Of a DNA stretch of 64,000 nucleotides, positions 30,601 to 42,604 are shown piece after piece (within the stretch, counting starts at the first letter, position 1; each line of letters begins with the position of its first letter). Made by a program: the position numbers and the translations under genes. This DNA comes from Tubulanus polymorphus (lineage: Eukaryota > Nemertea > Palaeonemertea > Tubulaniformes > Tubulanidae): positions 21,780,450 to 21,844,449 of the forward strand of contig NC_134029.1 of NCBI RefSeq assembly GCF_964204645.1, written 5' to 3'. The notes under the pieces are model-generated. The model did not search any database, had not been told where the DNA came from, and was given only the letters and a program-made list of their open reading frames with translations.

Positions 30601-33600
30601 CTAGTCCTTCAAAATTGGCACCTGGATGCGCCTGATGAATCGGTTAATACTCAAAAAGTTTTAATTTGTCCTGCTTTTTGTGCAGTCTGCTGAAAGGTGC
30701 TGAGGAAATCAACTTGAAGAAAGAACTAAAAATGGAATACGGCGGCGGAATGAAAGATTTCGAATATGATGACAAAGAATATTATAAATATATCGAAGAG
30801 GAAAGATTATTCTTCACGAGTCAAGAACGTCAGAGTATCGTTAAACATATGATGCATAATCTCAGAGCTATACAAGGTGATGAATTGAATAAAGTGCATT
30901 TCATCGAAGGACAAGCCATCAGTAAGTTAGAAATATGATTTTTTTCAGATTCATTTCGACTAGTTTTTTAATCACTCTAGTTTAAAAATATGAATTTTAT
31001 TTTGTGTAGAGACTATGTAATTCTAATTTATATGGAATTCATTATTTCAGTACAGTTGAAAATATAGTTTTCAAAATATCCAGGGTAGCTTTTTACCATA
31101 ATCTGCACATTGTACCGGCAGATATTCATACGCATGAATATATTCATGTGAGCTTTTTTTTTTGGTGATAGTTAGGAGTCCCTCGAGCGCTACGTCGAAT
31201 GAATACGAAATGAATCACAGATCCTTCTGTTGTTTATGGACAAATTTCACATCGCATGATTATATAGATGCATATAGCAGATTGTTTTGAAATACCGCTA
31301 TACAATTAATGCTGCTGTTTTATTACACAGTACCGGCGGCAGGTTCCGCCCGCGCTATATGCGAGTGATCGTGTCACAGACGTTGAAACAATGGATGATC
31401 GTTCCAGTTGTTAATCAGCGCGCCGTTGCCAACAACAGCCCGCTGATAGTAATCCCACAAAAATTAATTCGCTTTTGCGATCTTGATGGGGAACTACCAA
31501 CGCTCCTGCGGCAAGCAAGGATCCGCCAGGTTCGCTAGTAGTTGCTTGGTCTTTCGCGGTCTATTTCTATATTTCAATGAAAACTGTATAGACTTTTCTC
31601 TTAAATAGATCAAATATTATGAAAACTGCACCGATATCTAAGTAGAAAAATGAATTTAAAGTATATTTGTTGGGTCATATCATAATGTATGGATTCGGGA
31701 GCCTAAAAATTCAATTTGAAGTTCATTGGAAATGAACTGATTTTGACAACGAAAGGATTTAGGATTTAGGATTTTATTTACACTCCAACCATTTCTATGG
31801 TACATGGAGGGAGACTTATACAAAGTATACAATATTTACAATTAACAGAAAGGAAGACTGAGTATTCGTCACGCAATCTGGCGGGAAAACCTGGCGTTGC
31901 ACCTCCTCATTGATACTGGAAATTTTATGTCCAAAAAACAATATCGGTATTAGATTTCCTCTTGAATTATGTGACAGTGACAGTTTACGAGCCTGACATT
32001 GATGGCTACAATTTCAACGCAGAATTATGCCCACAGTGAAGTGGCAAAACTGTCATTCCAAGTATGATGGTTGCTACTCGGATATTATGAAATTCATGTT
32101 TTGAGATTCGTGGGTTAAAGCTCCATATAAACGTTTGGCGTAGTGTGGAATTGTCGCAATAAATCCAATATTGTAGTTTCTACGATATTAAGTTCTGATA
32201 TACTGACGGACGTAATATATTCCTATATATTAATTCATACTGCATATGATCGACTATATGTGATGGAGATTTAATCTCAATCGCATTACATACGCATACC
32301 AGTTAAATCAATTGAGTAAAGTGTTTATGTTAACCTGTTACTCCCTGAACCACGATTATGGCAGACGTTTCTAATTTAAATTTGTCGAGATCAGTTGAAT
32401 TAACATACGTACATGCGGATATTAATTGCGATTTAATTAGAATCCAACGGCAATTCTAAAATGTTTTAGTCTAATGTCAAGTTCAATAATTATGTTTTTT
32501 TAGGGTTGCGCTATAATATGCAAATGAATCATAATTATTATTATTCAAAACGTTTGAAAATAATGAATTTCTGAAAATTCTATTATGATATATTTTCTAA
32601 ATTACTTAATTGGATATTTCAGTTCCTTTTTTGGAATCACGTAAAATCATCTCACGAGTTCTTCCTCTTCACAACAGTGAAGACCTTACCAAGCTGAAGA
32701 GGACCTGGGTGCAAGCGTTTTTCAAAAGACAACCTCTAGGTACGTTTGCATCAATAGACTCTGCGTTTTCCATTCATTCATACTTTCTTATGGAAGCGCT
32801 TTATCAACCAACAAGTTGTAGCTGTTTCAAGTTTCATTTAGCTACTAATTCGTGTTGACTGATGTATTTTTATCTACACTGAACGATACACAGCTGAATA
32901 GTACTGAACTCCTTCGCGTAAAACCGAAGAACAAGATATTTTCTCAAATGTTTATATAGAAAATGTTCATTTTCCCGTATCTCCCTGAATTTCATCTTGT
33001 TTCATATAGTGATGGTTTTAGTTTCTTATGTTGTACATTTTTAGACAAAATCTGTGATTATTTCGGAGTAAAGATAGGCTTGTATTTCGCATACTTGGGA
33101 CACTACACGAAAGCTTTAATTCTGCCGGCGTTTTTAGGAGTCATGATGTGGTTTTCCACTGGAAAAGATCAGGTAAAAAGAGAAGTACTTCTGCTTAAAT
33201 TCTGGAGAAAATATTGCGACGGCTTATTTATACAGAAATTCAACCATCTCCATTCATTCAGGAAATAGACGACTTGTGTTTTATGTTGTTTGCGTTGTTC
33301 AATATTGGTTGGGCAACGTTGTATTTAGAGCACTGGAAAAGACAGAGTTCTGCCGTCGCCTATCGTTGGGGCACGTTAGACCGAGATCCAGACCTTCTCG
33401 TTGAACCAAGACCCTTATTCAAGGTTAGTTCTAACAAATGTTAGAAGATTTTCTTAAATCATATTTCTCGGTGCTAGTGAAATTATTAATTAGTAATTAG
33501 CAATTCTGTTAAAAATGGAAATTAATGTGTAAGTGTCATACGTTATATTTGCCAATAACCAGTTATCAACATTTTTCGTGCATTCGTATACCGTATGTGA

Positions 33601-36600
33601 ACAGTGCCATGTGTTACGCTCACCAGACTTTCCTATCATTGTCGTAATGCTGCCGTCGTTCTGCTGAGAGTCCTATTTAGAGAGTCAAATGAAGACCAGA
33701 CGACGGCGTAATGAATCATAATTGATTTTTGATAGACAGCAATGAATGATTTATCTGCATTGATTGCATGAGATGCTGATATTCGTTAATCTCTATGGTC
33801 ACTCATGTCCGATATGATATATTGTTATATCGTTTAATGTCACCCAAGATGTCACCATTTCATAAGCTTACAACTATCAATACCCCGGTATATGTCAGCT
33901 GAGCTAACACAAATTCTTTGATTCAGCCAGTCTAATTTATATGATCATTTGTTTGCGTGATATGTTCACACTACTCTTACGTCGCCATTTTCAATGAATC
34001 AATCATCTTCACATCTTGTATTCCATTTTAGGGTCAGTTGAAGGTTAGTCCTGTATCCGGTCGCCAGGAGCCATATTACCCGCCGTGGAAACGAAATCTT
34101 TTCCGCTACCTAGTCAGCATGCCGATCATCATCATTTGTCTCATGATCGTGTTTGCTTCCATGTTACTTATCTTCCAAGTAGATGGATACGTCACGCAGA
34201 AGGTGAAAGCCGGTGAACTGTGGAAGATTGCGAAGTTTGGCCCGAAGATTCTGCTCGCAATTACAATCGGCATTTTAGATGATATTTACAAGAAGATCGC
34301 ATTCTGGCTCAATGATAAGGGTGATTATTTGAAATGTTTGATTATTTCAAGAAGAATCAATTTGTATCGCATTTCGTGAAACTTTTTTGCTTTTTCCAGA
34401 GAATTACCGTGAAGATAGCTCTTACGAAAATCATCTTATCATCAAACTAGTCCTTGTAAGTGGAATCAAACGCAGTACTTATTTGGGCATCTATAATATA
34501 CGTAATTGACAAATGTTGCGACATGTTTCTCATATTTTTAGTTTCAGTTTGTGAATTCATTCCTTTCGTTGTTCTACATTGCATTTTACCTCAAAGACAT
34601 GAATCGCCTTAGAGAGGTAAAGTAGTAATTAAATTTGTAACAAAATTAATGCAACCTTTAGTTTAGAATTCGTTACATCGTTTTTCAAAGGCTCTTGTAA
34701 ATTCAATCTTAGCCTCAATTACCTAATATCGACATATCGCGATATTGTATCATTACCTCTTTTCTAGCAATTAGCAGCTTTGCTGATTACGCGGCAAGTG
34801 ATAGGAAATATTAAAGAGGCGCTAGTTCCGTATATAATCGAGAAAGTAAAACTCTTCCAAGTAGGTTATAAAATGACTGCAAATATGAGTCCAGACACGC
34901 TCGATCGAGAAGCTAAAGAGATCTTACTGAAGAAACAAGCCGAGCGAAAAGGTAAACCAGCCATTTTCAACATAACATTAAAGATATGTGAATGTTAAAT
35001 CCCACACAATAATTAAAAGACTAAAAAGTTTATCAAAATATAGAAATATTTCGGGTGGTTCCTATCACCCTCCTTCAGTCTAAGATGATATGTCGAATAA
35101 ATACACAGTATATAGATATGAAATCAGAAACAAATTTATTTATTTGACATATTTCTGTATTTTGATTAACTTTTTAGTCATTCAATTATTGCGGAATTTT
35201 ACATTCATTGTTTCCATGGATATTGTAATCTACTAATTCATTCAAGGCATATGTATAGAGATTTTTTTGTTTGCAGTATTTGTAAAATAGTAGTAGCTAT
35301 TCCCATGATTGAAAAATGCGATAATCTTTTATTTTGTGTACCGGTACATGTATTGGTGAAGGGTAATACCTCCTAGGATACACGGAATGTACTGAATTCT
35401 GAATTGGTTAATGTTTTAAGCTTTGTTTTATAAAGGTCTCATAAAGGAAGGCATACAAGAGACCTGCGATGCGGTCGTAGCTTCTGGACTTCAAGATGTC
35501 AATAAAGAAAAGGTACACCTGAATGCAGCACATAGTGGACCTACGCTAACCCAAGCTGAGGTTGAAGCTGCCATGAAACCTGTAAGTTTCAATACGTAAG
35601 ATATATCCTTCTCATGAAATTAAACTGAAATACATAGTAATAATGATATTAGATAAGTCTTATATAGCGCAGGTATCCTATAAAAACAGTTCAGATGCGC
35701 TCCACTAGTTAATATTGTCTGAATAGAAGTGTCTTTAGATGAGTCTTGAACTGCTCCGGAGAAAACGATTCAAAATCGGTGAAACTATGCGAGTACATGT
35801 GATTAATAACCATATCGTTCTGTATCTATTTATAGTACGAAGATACATTTGAAGATTACCTCGAGATGTTTATTCAGTTTGGTTATGTGACACTTTTTTC
35901 GTGTGCTTTCCCGATGGCTGCTCTTTGCGCATTGACTAATAACATTATAGAAATACGTAGTGATGCATTTAAGCTTTGTATGACCTCACAGAGACCGTTT
36001 GGTCAGCGTGTTGCTGACATTGGGGTTTGGCAGGTAGGATGGTGTACTTAGTCGCAAGAACCGTTCTTCTTTATTTTTGTATACATACATCTTTTAAAGC
36101 CATATCTTTTATTTCTTCAGGATGCATTAGAGTTGATGGGTGTGATAGCTGTGATTGTAAACAGCGCTCTGATCGGTATGTCAGGGCCTGTCCACCGAAT
36201 GTTCCCCAATATGGGACCAACAGAAACTGTTGTCTTCATAGTAGTCTTAGAGGTATGTGATACAACTTTAAAGGGTTCATTTCTTTTTGTGCATTACCCT
36301 GGTATTACGATAGCTAAGAAAGGTTCTGAATATTCTTCCGTATTTCAGCACTTGGTCTTGGCAATGAAGTGTGGAATAGCATACGCAATTCCAGACATTC
36401 CTCATTGGGTCGAACAAGAAATGGCTAAGTGGGAGTTTAGGAGAAGAGAAGCGTTTAAGGTATAGTATCCCAAAAAGTAGTCTCAGTTTTGTTGATTTTA
36501 TTTTTATGTTGTATGATAGGTACATACTACGCTGCTTGTAATTTTTCTATTTTAGCGAATCCAGAAGAAAAACAGTGATCGCAGTCAATCACATTCCAGG

Positions 36601-36678
36601 AACAACCAGTCATCTAACCATTCCCGTACTAACACTGTTCCATTAGATGAATGTGCACGGCCAGTTGGAACTTCCTAG
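27628..36678 (+). CDS. ANO8: Anoctamin-8 (TMEM16H) orthologue
   Basis: Fifteen exons in consistent phase give 759 residues: 27628-27694, 29806-30061, 30686-30921, 32623-32739, 33045-33172, 33262-33423, 34032-34320, 34400-34455, 34542-34616, 34768-34951, 35436-35581, 35836-36033, 36121-36252, 36349-36459, 36556-36678. ANO8-specific stretches are clear: VWMNTIPTRDCDVLLTFP, RFFTSQERQSI-type LFFTSQERQSIV, ICDYFGVKI, YRWGTLD, EPYYPPWKR, FQFVNSFLSLFYIAFYLKDM, RSDAFKLC, RPFGQRV and AIPDIPHWVEQEMAKWEFRRREAFK. The anoctamin core has about ten membrane helices. ANO8 acts at endoplasmic reticulum-plasma membrane contact sites in mammals, tethering and modulating Ca2+ signalling. The protein is far shorter than human ANO8 (1232 residues) because the acidic loop between helices and the long C-terminal tail are reduced. 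The first exon is the least certain part. Confidence 0.95.
28912..29062 (+). other. Alternative first coding exon of ANO8 (candidate)
   Basis: A segment with an acceptor-like ATTAG before it and the donor AAAG|GTAGGC after it encodes about 50 residues, beginning MLFYLVLIGVLCLFVHH, and ends in phase 1, exactly as ANO8 exon 2 requires. Splicing exon 1 into it would hit a stop at once, so it could only be an alternative start. Its product would give ANO8 a hydrophobic leader. No homologue was recognised. Confidence 0.3.
30408..30625. repeat. Tandem repeat, about 87 bp, 2.5 copies
   Basis: Copies begin TGCCCTTTTGGGA at 30408, 30495 and 30583 and share AGGAGTACACATGATATCAA. Located in ANO8 intron 2, whose acceptor is 60 bp beyond. 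Confidence 0.85.
31754..31860 (-). mobile_element. 3' end of a non-LTR element (reverse orientation)
   Basis: Read on the minus strand, an AATAAA motif is followed directly by a short tandem tail (TCCTAAA)n, the usual 3' finish of SINE/LINE copies with microsatellite tails. It lies in ANO8 intron 3. No reverse transcriptase sequence was seen. Confidence 0.4.
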
Positions 36679-38584
36679 AGTTAAATAACATATTATATAT
36701 AAAAAAATACATATAAATATCTTAATATATTTTTATTGATGCATCAAATATTCTGTGGCAGTGTGGGTCTGTGAAGGGGCTTAATCAAAATTTGTCATTA
36801 CGCAAATGTATTTTGTTATGTATGTTAATTTTGCACTTATTTATGCTGATGTTAAATGTGTTTATTTTGGTGACTTTTTAAACCAACTCTGTGTTATTTC
36901 TCAAGTTATGTGTTGTATTTTGGAATCACCTGCCGTATATACTGGTGTATTGTTGGCTGTCGATACATTGAATATTTGGCCCAGGAATATCATGCCTTGT
37001 TGACATGCCATGCGACTCAAATGTATTTTCTAGGCAACTCTTAAGCAGTAATTGTTCACATTTATTTTAGTGCAGGGGGACTTGAACTATCTAAGTTGTC
37101 AAGTATTTCTTTCATAAGGAAGGATATTTCCTGATACACTTATCCCGGTATTCTACATAAGTTGAAATACATACCTAGAAATGATATTTTACATCATTGG
37201 AAATATGATAATACTTGTGGTGACATTAGCAATTTCATCTTCATGAATATTCGGCAGTCTTTTTACATGCCTGTACATCCCATGCTGTGCATCCCATCTT
37301 TATCCTACCCATTAGGCAAAATTGATGGACTAAGAATCTGAAACTGCTAACACCATTTCGGTGCAATGCTTCATTGATCTTGGTCTCTCACATGAATTAT
37401 TTTTTGAAATGATTTTCTTGTGTGTTTTCTCCATACTGTTAGTCAAATGTGCTTTGCATTGGTGATAGCAATAATTACGGTAGCTGAGATTTTGTGTAGA
37501 ATGGTTATTCTAACAAGGCTGTATACATATGTTTATATTGCTGATATTTCACCCATTTTATGTTATCTTTTTCTTTTGCTTTGTTGACCATCTGTACAAT
37601 TTTTAGGTTATTTGCTACATTGATATGTTTGCCTTTATGTGATGATCCTAGATCTAAATAGTGATAATAATTTGTATACCGGTATGCATGGTTGAAATTT
37701 CATAAAATATATGTGTGTATGTTGTCTGTACATTGTACCCATCTCATGAAGTCTTTCAGTTTGATTCTAGATTATTTTTAAACATTGATGTATTCAATTC
37801 TTGCCTTTCGTACAATATGTATTGCACAGTGATGGCTCTGAATCTTTCACAGTGAGAGTATTTTTGATTGTGCCATTGTGATTGAAGCTTAGTTAGATTG
37901 TTGTGCCAACGACTGTAGTTTTGAACCATCAAAGTAGTTTGTTGCTCAGAATGTGTCCCTTAATTCACCAGACTAATTACATTTTGTATCATTGCTCATT
38001 TTTTCAAATCACATGGTGGATAAGATAAATGATGATATGTACTAGTGAATAGAATTTGAACCGATCAGATTGAAGTGATGTCAGTTAGGTAGTTGTCTGA
38101 AACCGATTGTATTTTTTTCTACTCTAAAGAGATTTCTATTTTTACATTTTTCTTGTGCTCATAAAATGTTGCTTGCACGGAGTTGTATCTGCATATAAGT
38201 GTTTCGCTCATGAAGGAAATGTAATTATACAGGCAAGTTTAGCTCCTTGTAGCGAAGTACATTGGTTTTGAGGTTCTCATTTACTTCTTTCATGAGTATT
38301 ATTTTATCCAAGATTTACTGTTTGATGGATTATATGTATATACATATTATAATTGTTTACTAATAATCCATGTTATCTTTCCTAATAATCACGTATGGTA
38401 ACTACTTTAATAGTGGAGTTTTATCCTATTGAGGTAAACTTCCATTTCATTGAACTATGATAATTTTCAGCTATTCTGTTGTATGTGAGACTCTGTGAAG
38501 GTCATTATATTTTACCTACATCTCTTTGAATGTCGAATGGTGACATCGTTTATCAAATCTCTTTGCAGAAAAAAGTCTTAGTGC

Positions 38585-38590
38585 AATAAA
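38585..38590 (+). terminator. Candidate ANO8 polyadenylation signal (proximal)
   Basis: AATAAA in the context GTGCAATAAAATG. Confidence 0.4.
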
Positions 38591-38736
38591 ATGAAATCTC
38601 TATCAGACTGCGATCTCCTATAAAAATCTGCGTTATATATACTTCTCTAACTATACAATCTTGTTATTAGTATTTTCATCTTGTTGATTATTTTGGTGAA
38701 GCTTTTTCATTGTCCATTACTCTCCTCTACAAAACG

Positions 38737-38742
38737 AATAAA
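38737..38742 (+). terminator. Candidate ANO8 polyadenylation signal (distal)
   Basis: AATAAA in AACGAATAAATTATG, followed by T-rich sequence. Confidence 0.45.
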
Positions 38743-39660
38743 TTATGAATCTTTTTAATTTACACACATAGCTTTTGGGATGTTTCTTTTTTGCTGTTCT
38801 TGGCAATTTTTTTCATTATGAGACTTGGCGACAGGTTATCAATTCGTCGTCGTTGCAGATACCAAAGCACTAACAATTCAATGCTCCTCAACAACAGAAG
38901 AATGACGATCCAATCTCGCCTTGGAATTCATGCTGTGGAACGATCGTTCTGACGAGCCTCTAGGGGGAAAAGAATAACGAGGTTGCTAGGTATCTTGTGT
39001 TTCGTTGATAGTTATTACTTCTACAAAGATCATTTTTGAAATTTCGACTTATAACCTCGAATTAATTAGACTTTATGTATCGAAATTTCAACTAAGAAAA
39101 ACTAATACCATATGGCCACAATGCTCTTCCGTCGAGACAGTAAAAATTTAAAGAATAAAAACATAGCAAAATGTACATTGATTCGTATAATATACACTAT
39201 TGGCCAGGCACTCAGTGCACTAAGCCGCGGGAGCTGCAACGATTCGCGCACGTTTTATTTTCTGCGTCTCTTCTCAGTCCCAAATCATTTCTAGCCACGA
39301 TTCAAGACAAACAACAAAGAACGAGCTTTATTTTTTGGAACATAACTTCAGACTCAATGACACCAGTAAAACTGGTATTGTCATAAATAGAAGTTCAAAT
39401 CATGCTAATACAAACAAACATCAATAGTAATAGCACTTTATATCATCTTTCAGAATCTCCAGACTCATTGAAACCGGTTTCATCACAAATAAGAGGTTTA
39501 AATCATGCTCAATACAAATGAACAACATTACCGAAAAACTAAGAATTGAACTAAGTTTTAGTTTGTTTGCACGAAATCGTTTTAACCCAAAAATTTATCA
39601 TTTTACGCTTTACGCTAATATATATTGGATAACGTCCTAACTCCGCGTTATACTATAAGG

Positions 39661-39760
39661 TTCAAGTTCAAGTTCAAGTTCAAATTTATTTCACAGAAAG
39701 CATGACAGGCTATTTACACAGGTTGAGAGAAAAACAAACAATAAAATTTACAATTTTTAA
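39661..39760 (-). mobile_element. 3' end of a non-LTR element with (TTGAAC)n tail
   Basis: On the minus strand, GTGAAATAAA-TTTGAAC leads into four TTGAAC hexamers (39661-39684). This matches the pattern of a SINE or LINE 3' end with a hexanucleotide tail. The body upstream is undefined. Confidence 0.45.
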
Positions 39761-39763
39761 AAA

Positions 39764-39957
39764 AGGGATTTGCGGTGAAACTGATTTCATCTACCGTAAG
39801 GTGCTGCTGCTATGCTCATCGTTAGCGGAATTTTCATACACTAAGATGAATCTAACCTTGGCACGTAGCTTGATATTAGTGTATGAAAAATCCGCTAGCG
39901 ATAAGTATAGCGGCAGCACCTTACGGTAGGTGAAATCAGTGTCCCGCAATCCCTGTG
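39764..39957. mobile_element. Near-perfect palindromic foldback element
   Basis: Arms of about 80 bp (39764-39843 and 39877-39957) are inverted copies with few mismatches around a loop of about 33 bp. Both arms include CTACCGTAAGGTGCTGC and TTTTCATACACTA in complementary form. Non-coding; best read as a foldback MITE. Confidence 0.85.
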
Positions 39958-40510
39958 TTCCGTTCACCCCAGTACTTTTGGTATTATTGTTGGTCTGAGC
40001 TCTGATACTTGACGGTTTATGCGATGTCTATCATTGTTTCTTAAGTTGGAAACTTAGCTGGTGAGTTCAACTAACTTTAAATCAGATAACGTTAATCTTT
40101 TGACTTCATGCTTAGAAATTCAAATCTTTTTTATTGACTGCTTTAAAAGTTAACAAAAATTTGAATAAAAGTATCAGCATATGCAGTGTCAATAGGACAA
40201 CACAAAATGTAATTGCAATTAAAACAGTTTTCATTATAAAGTGAGTGAATACTGTCTAATATGATTATATTTTTCCTTTCTAGAATGAAAAGTCCAAAAA
40301 AAGGGCCGTGGCAACTACTGCATATGGTGTCCTGTCATCTACAATGGACATCGGGAATGGATATTATGATTGATGGGTCAACTTTAATTTGAACAGTAAC
40401 AAATTGGATAATCAACCAAAAGTCACAGCAAAAAAAGAACAAAGGGAGAAGACATCCGTGTATAGTTACTAGCATTGATTTTAACGGATAAGATTTTATT
40501 GTTACTTACT

Positions 40511-41914
40511 ATGGATAGTAGAAGAGAAGATGCTAGTAGTACGAGTAGTTCTGATGATCGATTTATAATCGATGGTATAGACTACATGCAACAAGGAAGA
40601 GTTAGTCCAAAAAATGGTGAAAATATTGAAAAAACTGACTGTACAAATGGTGTATATTATTTCGAGACTGATCACTGCGCTCTTCAAGGAAACAAGGATT
40701 ATCAAAAACTCTTGAAAACTCTAGCGATTTTAGAATCGCAGCGGATCAAAGCGTTGACCGATTTGGAGAAATTGATGGACAGCGAGGAAGCCGCGTTGAA
40801 AGAGCCGTTGGTATTCGTACAAAGACTGCAAAACAAAGAGGATTTAGGTTTGCCGAAACCTCTTTTCATTCCAGAAATACCAAAAATTGCGTGGGATGAA
40901 TACACGTATTGCGCTGCAGAGTTTAATATGAGTTTAAGCGGAGTGAAAACTCGCGGAAAACGCGTTAATCTTGACAATTTGAAACCGACAGCGTCAAATT
41001 CTATTTCAAATGATTCTTCTATCGCTGAGAAAGTTCGCGGTCGCGTGAAAGTTGGAGATAAATCGGATACTTTTAATAAGCTATGGACGGTTGATGAACA
41101 AAAACAATTGGAAGACTTATTAGTTCAGTATCCACCTGAAGCAGTCGAAGTGAACCGGTATAAGAAAATTGCTAACGCTCTGGGTAATAGGACCACTCAG
41201 CAGGTCGCAAGTCGAATTCAGAAATACTTCGTGAAACTTCATAATGCCGGTCTTCCAATACCCGGGCGACTTCCCAGTAAATTAACTATATTGCATAATA
41301 CTGCGAAGACCACTCACAAACATCAAAAGCATAATCGTTTTTATTGGAAACCATCAACGTTCATGCAATCATACGATCCTCCTGTTTATATGTCCGATGA
41401 TGATTGCGTTGGGGACGAGGATGATGATAACGATGATGATAGATTTGATGAATCATTTTCTCATATTAAGCCGGCAGTGGTTCTCGATTCGCGGCAAGAA
41501 AACGCATCAGTGTCGGACGATGAAAGCATACCCGTCGAACTGCGTGCATCCGACGAATATACAGAAATAATGCGACTGAAAAAATTGAAAAGAAAGAAAA
41601 TACGCACGGAAACAAGTTCCAATTCACAGCAACTACAGCACATTGGTTACAAATGCGATCGTTGCGATTCTGAACCAATAATCGGTATACGGTGGACTTG
41701 CACGGATTGTCCTTCGGGTTCAACTGTTGACTTGTGTGAAGAATGTATCCACAGTTCATTTGAAACAGTCTCGCACCACGCAACTCATCGCTTCAAAGCT
41801 GTACATAGACCGACACCAGCACTCGCCATCGACATGGATTATACTAAACTGACTCCGAGTGGATACGATTATTTGGACCCGAACTATATGCCTGCTTGTG
41901 AGACTGAACATTGA
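40511..41914 (+). CDS. ZZZ3: ZZZ3-like SANT and ZZ zinc-finger protein (ATAC complex)
   Basis: A single uninterrupted frame from ATG 40511 to TGA 41914 gives 467 residues, about half of human ZZZ3 (903), lacking the long N-terminal region. Residues about 50-105 match the conserved YYFETDHxALxxNKDYQxLL coiled-coil segment. A SANT/Myb domain (about 188-245) has FNKLWTVDEQKQLE and GNRTTQQVASRIQKYF. An FYWKPSTFMQSYDPPVYM segment, an acidic stretch and SDDESIPVEL follow. The ZZ finger (about 378-435) shows CDRC, CTDC and CEEC cysteine pairs with terminal His residues. It ends YDYLDPNYMPA as in vertebrates. In mammals ZZZ3 is a subunit of the ATAC acetyltransferase complex, its ZZ finger binding the histone H3 tail. 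Intronless coding in an intron-rich region suggests retroposition or complete intron loss. Confidence 0.95.
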   Translation: MDSRREDASSTSSSDDRFIIDGIDYMQQGRVSPKNGENIEKTDCTNGVYYFETDHCALQGNKDYQKLLKTLAILESQRIKALTDLEKLMDSEEAALKEPLVFVQRLQNKEDLGLPKPLFIPEIPKIAWDEYTYCAAEFNMSLSGVKTRGKRVNLDNLKPTASNSISNDSSIAEKVRGRVKVGDKSDTFNKLWTVDEQKQLEDLLVQYPPEAVEVNRYKKIANALGNRTTQQVASRIQKYFVKLHNAGLPIPGRLPSKLTILHNTAKTTHKHQKHNRFYWKPSTFMQSYDPPVYMSDDDCVGDEDDDNDDDRFDESFSHIKPAVVLDSRQENASVSDDESIPVELRASDEYTEIMRLKKLKRKKIRTETSSNSQQLQHIGYKCDRCDSEPIIGIRWTCTDCPSGSTVDLCEECIHSSFETVSHHATHRFKAVHRPTPALAIDMDYTKLTPSGYDYLDPNYMPACETEH

Positions 41915-42093
41915 TCGCGCCGCATAATCTTGTGTTACGTCGAATCCTCAGTAGTTCAAGTCGCTCCGATTACTGTTTCAAATGGAGTAGATCAAACAAC
42001 TTCAACAAATTGAAAGAAATTTTGATATACAAATGTTTTTGAATTTATTCTTTCAAGTAAACCAATTAATCCCATATAAATGGAACAACTAGG

Positions 42094-42103
42094 AATAAAT
42101 AAA
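42094..42103 (+). terminator. Overlapping polyadenylation signals of ZZZ3
   Basis: Two overlapping AATAAA motifs (AATAAATAAA) about 180 bp after the stop codon. Confidence 0.65.
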
Positions 42104-42412
42104 ACGATTTAATTTTGACGAAAGGTTTAAAATATCTATTGCTATCAAAATAGTTTTTGTTCCTAAAAATGGTTTTTGGATAGAAAAAATTAAAAGCAAA
42201 TACTCTAGAAGTGTTGGACTTTATTAAGTACATTGTATAGAGGACCGGTATACAGAAGCCTAGAAAAAGTAGGCTGGCCGCGACTTAGTCTTGTTCATCA
42301 AAATAAATAAATACACAAACATAAAGTAAAGTATTATAATACTATTTGGATAGATACACCAAGCCACAAAAATACACCTAAAATTGTACCTTATAAAATA
42401 TACGAATCAAAA

Positions 42413-42604
42413 TACAGTAGAACTCGCTTAATTCAGATGACTATGGACTTCACCCAGATTTCTCCGAAAATCACATGGTGAAAGTAAAATCAGAATTATG
42501 AATAATAAAGTTTACATAATTCCAGGTTAAATCGGACCAAATATTTCATCTGAAATTAATCGAAAATCTGGATAAAAAATCCAAATTGAGCGAGTTCTAC
42601 TGTA
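42413..42604. mobile_element. pogo/Tigger-like MITE
   Basis: Terminal inverted repeats TACAGTAGAACTCGCTTAAT (left) and AATTGAGCGAGTTCTACTGTA (right, shown nearly in full) bound a 192-bp non-coding element with TA at both ends, as in Tc1/mariner-pogo insertions. Confidence 0.75.

Larger units (their letters stand above)
36679..38760 (+). other. Long 3' UTR of ANO8 (probable)
   Basis: T-rich DNA with no supported frame follows the ANO8 stop for about 2 kb and ends with AATAAA motifs. One continuous long 3' UTR is the simplest reading. Confidence 0.45.
38761..40510. other. Intergenic region between ANO8 and ZZZ3
   Basis: No gene seen. It contains a (TTCAAG)n-tailed repeat end at 39661, a large palindrome at 39764-39957, and, near 40284, a TTTCCTTTCTAG acceptor-like site that could end a 5' UTR intron of ZZZ3. 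Confidence 0.5.

Noticed and set aside
36806-37003. 65-codon frame after ANO8
   Set aside because: Lies in the probable 3' UTR; no domain and no splice-site support.
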